From contig JBDKSN010000123.1 of NCBI GenBank assembly GCA_039680625.1, forward strand, positions 1 through 10,470: a DNA stretch of 10,470 nt, given 5' to 3'. The notes beneath the pieces were generated by a model. That model was not told the DNA's origin and ran no database searches. It was given only the letters and a program-made list of their open reading frames with translations. This DNA is from JAAYDS01 sp039680625 (lineage in GTDB: Bacteria; Chloroflexota; Anaerolineae; UBA1429). Shown in pieces: positions 7,314 through 10,470 of the stretch (within the stretch, counting starts at the first letter, position 1; each line of letters starts with the position of its first letter). A program made the translations under genes and the position numbers.

Positions 7314-8012
7314 TCACGGCCGGTGAGCCTGTAGCGCTTGCCGGGCGGCAGCCTGCTCGGCAACCTGCTTGTTGTGGCCATCGCCCATGCCCCAGCACTC
7401 GTCATCAACCATCACTCGCACGGTGAAATGCCGATCATGATCTGGCCCCTCGGCTGAGACGAGCTCATAGCGCGGGGTCAGGTGATAGGTGGCCTGGGTA
7501 TACTCCTGCAACGCGCTCTTGGCGTCCTTGATCACGCGCGAGCGCTGGATGCTCTGTAGCTCGCGCTCGATCATCGGCTCGAACCAGTGCTCGACCGCGG
7601 GCAACCCCTGGTCGATGTACAGCGCCCCGACCAGAGCCTCAAAGGCCGCACAGAGGTTGGCCGGCTTCTGCCGACCACCGCTGGCCTCTTCGCCGTGGCC
7701 AAAGCGCATATAGTCGCCGAGCCCGATCTGTTGGGCGATGGCTGCCAGACTCTCGGTGCGTACCAGGCGCGCCCGCAGGGAAGTCAGCTCACCCTCGGGG
7801 GCATCGGGCAGGTGCTCGAACAACCAACGCGCGACGATGAGGCTGAGCACGGCATCGCCCAGGAACTCGAGGCGCTGATTGTGCACCACGCGATCATCGC
7901 CGCACTCGTTGGCATAGGAAGGATGGGTCAGCGCTTCTTCCAACAGCGCCTGGCGCCCAAACCTCACGCCGAGGCGCTCTTGGAACTCGGCCAGTCTGGC
8001 TTGGTCGGACAC
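7314..8012 (-). CDS. rnc: Ribonuclease III
   Basis: RNase III cuts double-stranded RNA, including rRNA precursors. The 232-aa product has the nuclease domain at residues 1-150, with signature NQRLEFLGDAVL (E49 and D53 are catalytic-site carboxylates) and CAAFEALVGALY (E125 is the essential glutamate). A dsRNA-binding domain follows at about 160-228 (KSALQEYTQ...GHNKQVAEQAAARQAL). Two usual acidic positions differ: the Glu before RLEF is Gln46, and the Asp three residues before E125 is Ala122. I chose GTG 8012 because AGGAG (8020-8024) lies 7 nt upstream; TTG 8042 and ATG 8033 in the same frame lie inside aspS and lack this site. The gap to aspS is 10 nt. The gene sits between aspS and smc, a likely operon. 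Confidence 0.95.
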   Translation of the reverse strand: MSDQARLAEFQERLGVRFGRQALLEEALTHPSYANECGDDRVVHNQRLEFLGDAVLSLIVARWLFEHLPDAPEGELTSLRARLVRTESLAAIAQQIGLGDYMRFGHGEEASGGRQKPANLCAAFEALVGALYIDQGLPAVEHWFEPMIERELQSIQRSRVIKDAKSALQEYTQATYHLTPRYELVSAEGPDHDRHFTVRVMVDDECWGMGDGHNKQVAEQAAARQALQAHRP

Positions 8013-8019
8013 GACGTCG

Positions 8020-8024
8020 CTCCT
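8020..8024 (-). promoter_or_regulatory. Ribosome binding site deciding the rnc start
   Basis: AGGAG on the minus strand overlaps the aspS stop (TAGGAG), with a 7-nt spacer to GTG 8010-8012. This placement suggests translational coupling of rnc to aspS and favours the shorter RNase III start. Confidence 0.7.
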
Positions 8025-9792
8025 ACGGCTCATCCTGAACAACGCGAATATGCAGTTCTCGCAACTGGTTGGGCGAGAGCTCGGATGGCGCGTTGGTCAT
8101 CAGGTCCACGGCGCGTTGCGTCTTGGGGAAGGCCATCACCTCGCGGATGTTGGACTCGCCCGCCAAGAGCATCACCAGACGATCGATGCCCGGGGCAATG
8201 CCGCCATGTGGCGGTGCGCCGTATTCAAAGGCCTCGAGCAGGTGCCCAAATTGCCGCTGTGCCTCGTCATCACTGATGCTCAGCGCACGGAACATGGCCG
8301 TCTGCAGTTCGCGGCGATGAATGCGGATGCTGCCACCGCCCACCTCGAAGCCGTTGGCCACGATATCGTAAGCCTTCGCGCGCGCCCTGGCGGGGTCAGA
8401 GGTCAGCAAGGCGATGTCCTCATCCAGGGGTGCCGTGAAGGGATGGTGCTTGGCGTTGTAGCGCTGCTCTTCTTCGTTCCACTCCAGCAAAGGAAAGTCG
8501 AGCACCCAGCAAAAGCCCAACACGTTCGGGTCGAGCAGGTCGAGACGGCGAGCCATCTCGAGGCGCAGCTGCCCCAAGGCCTCGGCCACGACCTCGGGCT
8601 TGTCGGCGACGATCAGGATCAGATCGCCTGCCTGGGCGCCCGTCTGGGCCAGGATGCCCTGCGTCTCGGCCTCGCTCAGGTTCTTGGTGATCTGCGAGTG
8701 GAGCCCGTCTGGGCGCACGGCGATCCAGGCCAGGCCCTTGGCTCCAAGAGTCTTGGCTAGCTCGACGAGTTCGTCGATCTGCCGACGGGAATACTCGGCA
8801 CAACCCGGCGTGACGATGGCCTTGACTTGGCCACCCGCGGCGAGTACATCACTGAACAGGCGGAACGAGCTGCCAGCGACGACGGCCGAGAGGTCGATCA
8901 GCTCCATGCCAAAGCGAATGTCGGGCTTGTCACTGCCATAGCGCTCCATCGCCTCCTGGTAGCTCAGGCGCGGAAAGGGCTTGTACAAGACGCGCTTGTG
9001 ACCCACCGTCTCGGTCAGTTCGATGAACATCGGCTCGATGAGGGCGAGGATGTCTTCGCGCTCGACAAAAGACATCTCCAGGTCGAGCTGGCTGAACTCG
9101 GGTTGGCGGTCAGCCCGCTGATCCTCGTCTCGGAAGCAGCGTGCAATCTGAAAATAGCGCTCAAAGCCAGCGACCATCAAGAGTTGCTTGAGCTGTTGTG
9201 GCGATTGGGGCAGGGCATAGAACTTGCCCTGATGCAAGCGGCTCGGCACGACATAGTCACGAGCGCCCTCGGGCGTGGACTTGATGAGGATGGGCGTTTC
9301 GATCTCGACAAAGTCGCGGGCGCAGAGATAGTTACGGATGAAACGCACGACCTCATGGCGGAGCACGAGGTTGCGCTGCATGCGCTGTCGGCGAAGGTCG
9401 AGATAGCGATAGCGCAGGCGCAAGGACTCGTCTACATCGCCATCCTCGTTGATGTAGAAGGGCGGCGTTTTGGCTTCGTTGAGGATCGTCACCTGATGGG
9501 CGATCACCTCGATCTCGCCCGTCGGCATCGCGGGATTCTGCATACCGGCAGGACGTTGAGCCACGGTGCCGGCTACAGAGACAACATACTCGTTGTGGAG
9601 TGAGTTGGCAGCATTGTGCGCCTCAGCGGAGGCCTCGGGATTGAAGACGACTTGGGTGATGCCAAAACGGTCTCGGAGGTCGATAAAGACCAGATTCCCG
9701 TGGTCGCGGCGGCGATGCACCCAACCCGCCAAGGTCACCTGTTCACCGGTGTCTGCCGCCCTGAGCTGCCCGCAGGTATGTGTTTTGAGCAT
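8023..9792 (-). CDS. aspS: Aspartyl-tRNA synthetase, bacterial type, probably non-discriminating
   Basis: The 589-aa enzyme attaches aspartate to tRNA. It has an N-terminal OB-fold anticodon domain (residues 1-110; VTLAGWVHRRRDHGNLVFIDLRD). The class II catalytic core has motif 2 RCFRDEDQRADRQPEF near 219 and motif 3 GIAPGIDRLVMLLAG near 530. The inserted GAD domain of bacterial AspRS lies at about 290-420. Length fits the bacterial type. In the tRNA-binding domain, His31 (RRRDHG) and Gly83 (RPAG) match residues reported for non-discriminating enzymes such as that of Pseudomonas aeruginosa; the discriminating E. coli enzyme has Leu30 and a Lys. It may thus also charge tRNA-Asn for amidation by GatCAB. 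The start is ATG 9792 with GGAGG 5 nt upstream; an in-frame TTG at 9807 lies before that site and is rejected. First gene of the aspS-rnc-smc run. Confidence 0.96.
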   Translation of the reverse strand: MLKTHTCGQLRAADTGEQVTLAGWVHRRRDHGNLVFIDLRDRFGITQVVFNPEASAEAHNAANSLHNEYVVSVAGTVAQRPAGMQNPAMPTGEIEVIAHQVTILNEAKTPPFYINEDGDVDESLRLRYRYLDLRRQRMQRNLVLRHEVVRFIRNYLCARDFVEIETPILIKSTPEGARDYVVPSRLHQGKFYALPQSPQQLKQLLMVAGFERYFQIARCFRDEDQRADRQPEFSQLDLEMSFVEREDILALIEPMFIELTETVGHKRVLYKPFPRLSYQEAMERYGSDKPDIRFGMELIDLSAVVAGSSFRLFSDVLAAGGQVKAIVTPGCAEYSRRQIDELVELAKTLGAKGLAWIAVRPDGLHSQITKNLSEAETQGILAQTGAQAGDLILIVADKPEVVAEALGQLRLEMARRLDLLDPNVLGFCWVLDFPLLEWNEEEQRYNAKHHPFTAPLDEDIALLTSDPARARAKAYDIVANGFEVGGGSIRIHRRELQTAMFRALSISDDEAQRQFGHLLEAFEYGAPPHGGIAPGIDRLVMLLAGESNIREVMAFPKTQRAVDLMTNAPSELSPNQLRELHIRVVQDEP

Positions 9793-9797
9793 CTTCT

Positions 9798-9802
9798 CCT
9801 CC
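9798..9802 (-). promoter_or_regulatory. Ribosome binding site of aspS
   Basis: GGAGG on the minus strand, 5 nt before ATG 9792. It decides between this ATG and the in-frame TTG at 9807, which lies 5' of the site. Confidence 0.8.
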
Positions 9803-9825
9803 GACAACGCACGAGGGTGCCAAGC

Positions 9826-9853
9826 ATTATACGTTGCAGCCTAGGCCGGACAA
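9826..9853 (-). promoter_or_regulatory. Predicted promoter of the aspS-rnc-smc operon
   Basis: On the minus strand, TTGTCC (9853-9848; 4/6 to the -35 consensus) is followed after 16 nt by a perfect TATAAT (9831-9826). Transcription would start near 9819, giving a leader of about 27 nt. No terminator or T-box-like structure fits in so short a leader. The rest of the interval up to 9961 holds only a 10-bp palindrome, ATCGGCCGAT, at 9898-9907. Confidence 0.6.
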
Positions 9854-9961
9854 ATCGAGCCGCTGGTTGATTGGACGACGGCGTGGCGTACGAGCACATC
9901 GGCCGATCGTCCTCAGATACACCGCCAGAGAGGCATTGCGCGGCACGGAGGACGTGGCGCG

Positions 9962-10288
9962 TCAAGCGGCCTGCTCAAGGTCGAGCAACTCGGTGAGGCG
10001 CGCCACCATCGGGCCGACCAGGTCGATGGAGGGCACATCCATCGTATGACTAAGCTCATTGGCCAGCGAGCGCAGGCGTTCGTCGACGAGGGCGTGAACA
10101 ACGATGCCCCCGTCAGCTTGGGCGGCAACCAGGACACGCTGGATGTGCGCGTCGAACTGAGCGGGCGGGTAGCGATAGAGCCTGGGCTGCGCACGGCTGG
10201 CAATCTGCATCAACACAGGCTCCAGCAACATGGCCGGGTCGAGGTGGGGCACATCGGTGAGCAGGTGAAAGATCGGCTCTTCGATCAT
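9962..10288 (-). CDS. Stand-alone N-terminal domain of PPSR-type (DUF299) regulator
   Basis: The 108-aa product aligns with the N-terminal domain of the kinase/pyrophosphorylase that regulates pyruvate phosphate dikinase or PEP synthase. The clearest match is AADGGIVVHALVDERLR (as AQADGGIVV...), then a block VPSIDLVGPMVARL. In family members these read like KADGGIVCFTLV..EIR and ..DIIGPLID. The usual SDSTGETAE-like motif near the N-terminus is replaced by TDVPHLDPAM. The protein stops just after this domain; the P-loop kinase domain (about 160 more residues) is absent, and no frame of 9793-9961 encodes it. It therefore cannot be a normal kinase. It starts at ATG 10288 behind a very strong GAGGAGGT, which argues for a translated protein. 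It may be a truncated remnant or a small regulator that keeps only the N-terminal domain. Homology is moderately sure; function is unknown. Confidence 0.6.
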   Translation of the reverse strand: MIEEPIFHLLTDVPHLDPAMLLEPVLMQIASRAQPRLYRYPPAQFDAHIQRVLVAAQADGGIVVHALVDERLRSLANELSHTMDVPSIDLVGPMVARLTELLDLEQAA

Positions 10289-10293
10289 CGGGC

Positions 10294-10301
10294 ACCTCCT
10301 C
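10294..10301 (-). promoter_or_regulatory. Strong ribosome binding site of the PPSR-like gene
   Basis: GAGGAGGT on the minus strand, 5 nt before ATG 10288. It is the most complete Shine-Dalgarno in the window. A possible -10, TATGCT (10314-10309), lies just upstream, but no good -35 is seen. Confidence 0.75.
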
Positions 10302-10345
10302 TATACCAAGCATAGCACAGGCTCAGCGCAAAAGGTAGCGGCTGT

Positions 10346-10370
10346 GTTCACTCACCTAAAATGTTACCGA
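10346..10370 (+). repeat. IS-end direct repeat, copy 1
   Basis: The copy opens with GTTCACTCA and closes with AAAATGTTACCGA; the middle is CCT. Together with copy 2 it shares 22 exactly matching bases. Probably a transposase-binding site at the IS end. Confidence 0.75.
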
Positions 10371-10379
10371 AGGGGTATG

Positions 10380-10405
10380 GTTCACTCATTTGAAAATGTT
10401 ACCGA
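10380..10405 (+). repeat. IS-end direct repeat, copy 2
   Basis: The same opening GTTCACTCA and closing AAAATGTTACCGA as copy 1, with a TTTG middle, so it is 1 nt longer. Its start is 34 nt after that of copy 1, and it runs into the ribosome binding site of the transposase, so transposase binding could block its own translation start or promoter. Confidence 0.75.
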
Positions 10406-10411
10406 GGAACC

Positions 10412-10470
10412 ATGCCGACCAAGAAGATGGCCATCGACAAACGCTACGCCTACCTGCAAGTGCAATATGA
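10412..10470 (+). CDS. IS transposase, N-terminal fragment (cut by the window end)
   Basis: Nineteen full codons are visible: ATG at 10412, MPTKKMAIDKRYAYLQVQY. GAGGA (10404-10408) lies 3 nt upstream. The KRYAYLQVQY pattern resembles the N-terminus of integrase-type transposases that begin with a (K)REYLxxIYxRY helix before a helix-turn-helix. With so few residues this is a suggestion, supported mainly by the IS-end repeats directly upstream. Confidence 0.5.
   Translation, partial: MPTKKMAIDKRYAYLQVQY

Larger units (their letters stand above)
10345..10470 (+). mobile_element. Left end of an insertion sequence, continuing past the window
   Basis: From about 10345 (TGTTCACTCA) the sequence is locally AT-richer and contains two near-identical repeats, followed at once by the start of a transposase-like frame. 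Repeated subterminal sites before a transposase are typical of IS elements with integrase-type (rve) transposases. The right end and any target-site duplication are outside the window, so the exact boundary is an estimate. Confidence 0.6.

Noticed and set aside
8013..8042. Longer RNase III N-terminus from TTG 8042 or ATG 8033
   Set aside because: Both lie within aspS, and the AGGAG at 8020-8024 falls downstream of them, correctly spaced for GTG 8012.
8827..9603. Long plus-strand open frame opposite aspS
   Set aside because: It is antisense to well-conserved AspRS motifs, has no ribosome binding site that I can see and no recognisable domain.
9898..9907. Palindrome ATCGGCCGAT between aspS and the PPSR-like gene
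   Set aside because: A single 10-bp GC-rich palindrome lying upstream of the -35, without a second copy; chance is a sufficient explanation.
9735..9965. 76-aa minus-strand open frame in the aspS upstream region
   Set aside because: It overlaps the aspS promoter and start, is rich in Arg and Pro as in random GC-rich frames, and shows no PPSR kinase motif.

Overview
This is a GC-rich bacterial chromosome segment, densely packed with housekeeping genes and ending in the edge of an insertion sequence. The gene content and order suggest a member of the Chloroflexota: an AmaP-like envelope anchor, an rnc-smc pair, a bacterial-type AspRS and many GTG/TTG starts. This is a guess from style and synteny; no rRNA or other lineage marker is present.

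Layout. Bases 1-1483 (+) hold the C-terminal part of a YfhO-type multi-pass membrane protein. Its reading frame is cut by an in-frame TAG at 5-7, and it ends before the final membrane helix usual for the family. Bases 1481-2582 (+) hold a promoter, a leader hairpin, a strong ribosome binding site and an AmaP/Asp23-like membrane anchor with a long Pro/Ala-rich tail. Bases 2591-3079 (-) encode a small lipoprotein with a clear lipobox but no standard start codon. It converges on amaP across 8 nt and carries a perfect 12-bp inverted repeat in its 3' end. Bases 3087-3689 (+) are scpB, starting with TTG; its stop shares one CTAG with the stop of the convergent smc gene.

Bases 9792 down to 3686 (-) form a probable operon aspS-rnc-smc, with gaps of 10 and 19 nt, driven by a promoter near 9826-9853. 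Bases 9962-10288 (-) encode a 108-aa protein matching only the N-terminal domain of the pyruvate-phosphate dikinase/PEP-synthase regulatory kinase (PPSR/DUF299). From about 10345 to the window end lies the left end of an IS element: two near-identical 25-26 bp direct repeats, then the first codons of a transposase.

How the genes work together. SMC and ScpB are partners in the chromosome condensin, but ScpA is not in the window. AspRS carries residues associated with non-discriminating enzymes, so it may also feed tRNA-dependent asparagine formation. The RNase III lacks one of the usual catalytic-site carboxylates. I found no clear evidence of a wholly new multi-gene system. The most notable items are the kinase-less PPSR domain, the AspRS and RNase III residues, the start-less lipoprotein opposing scpB, and the IS-end repeats.
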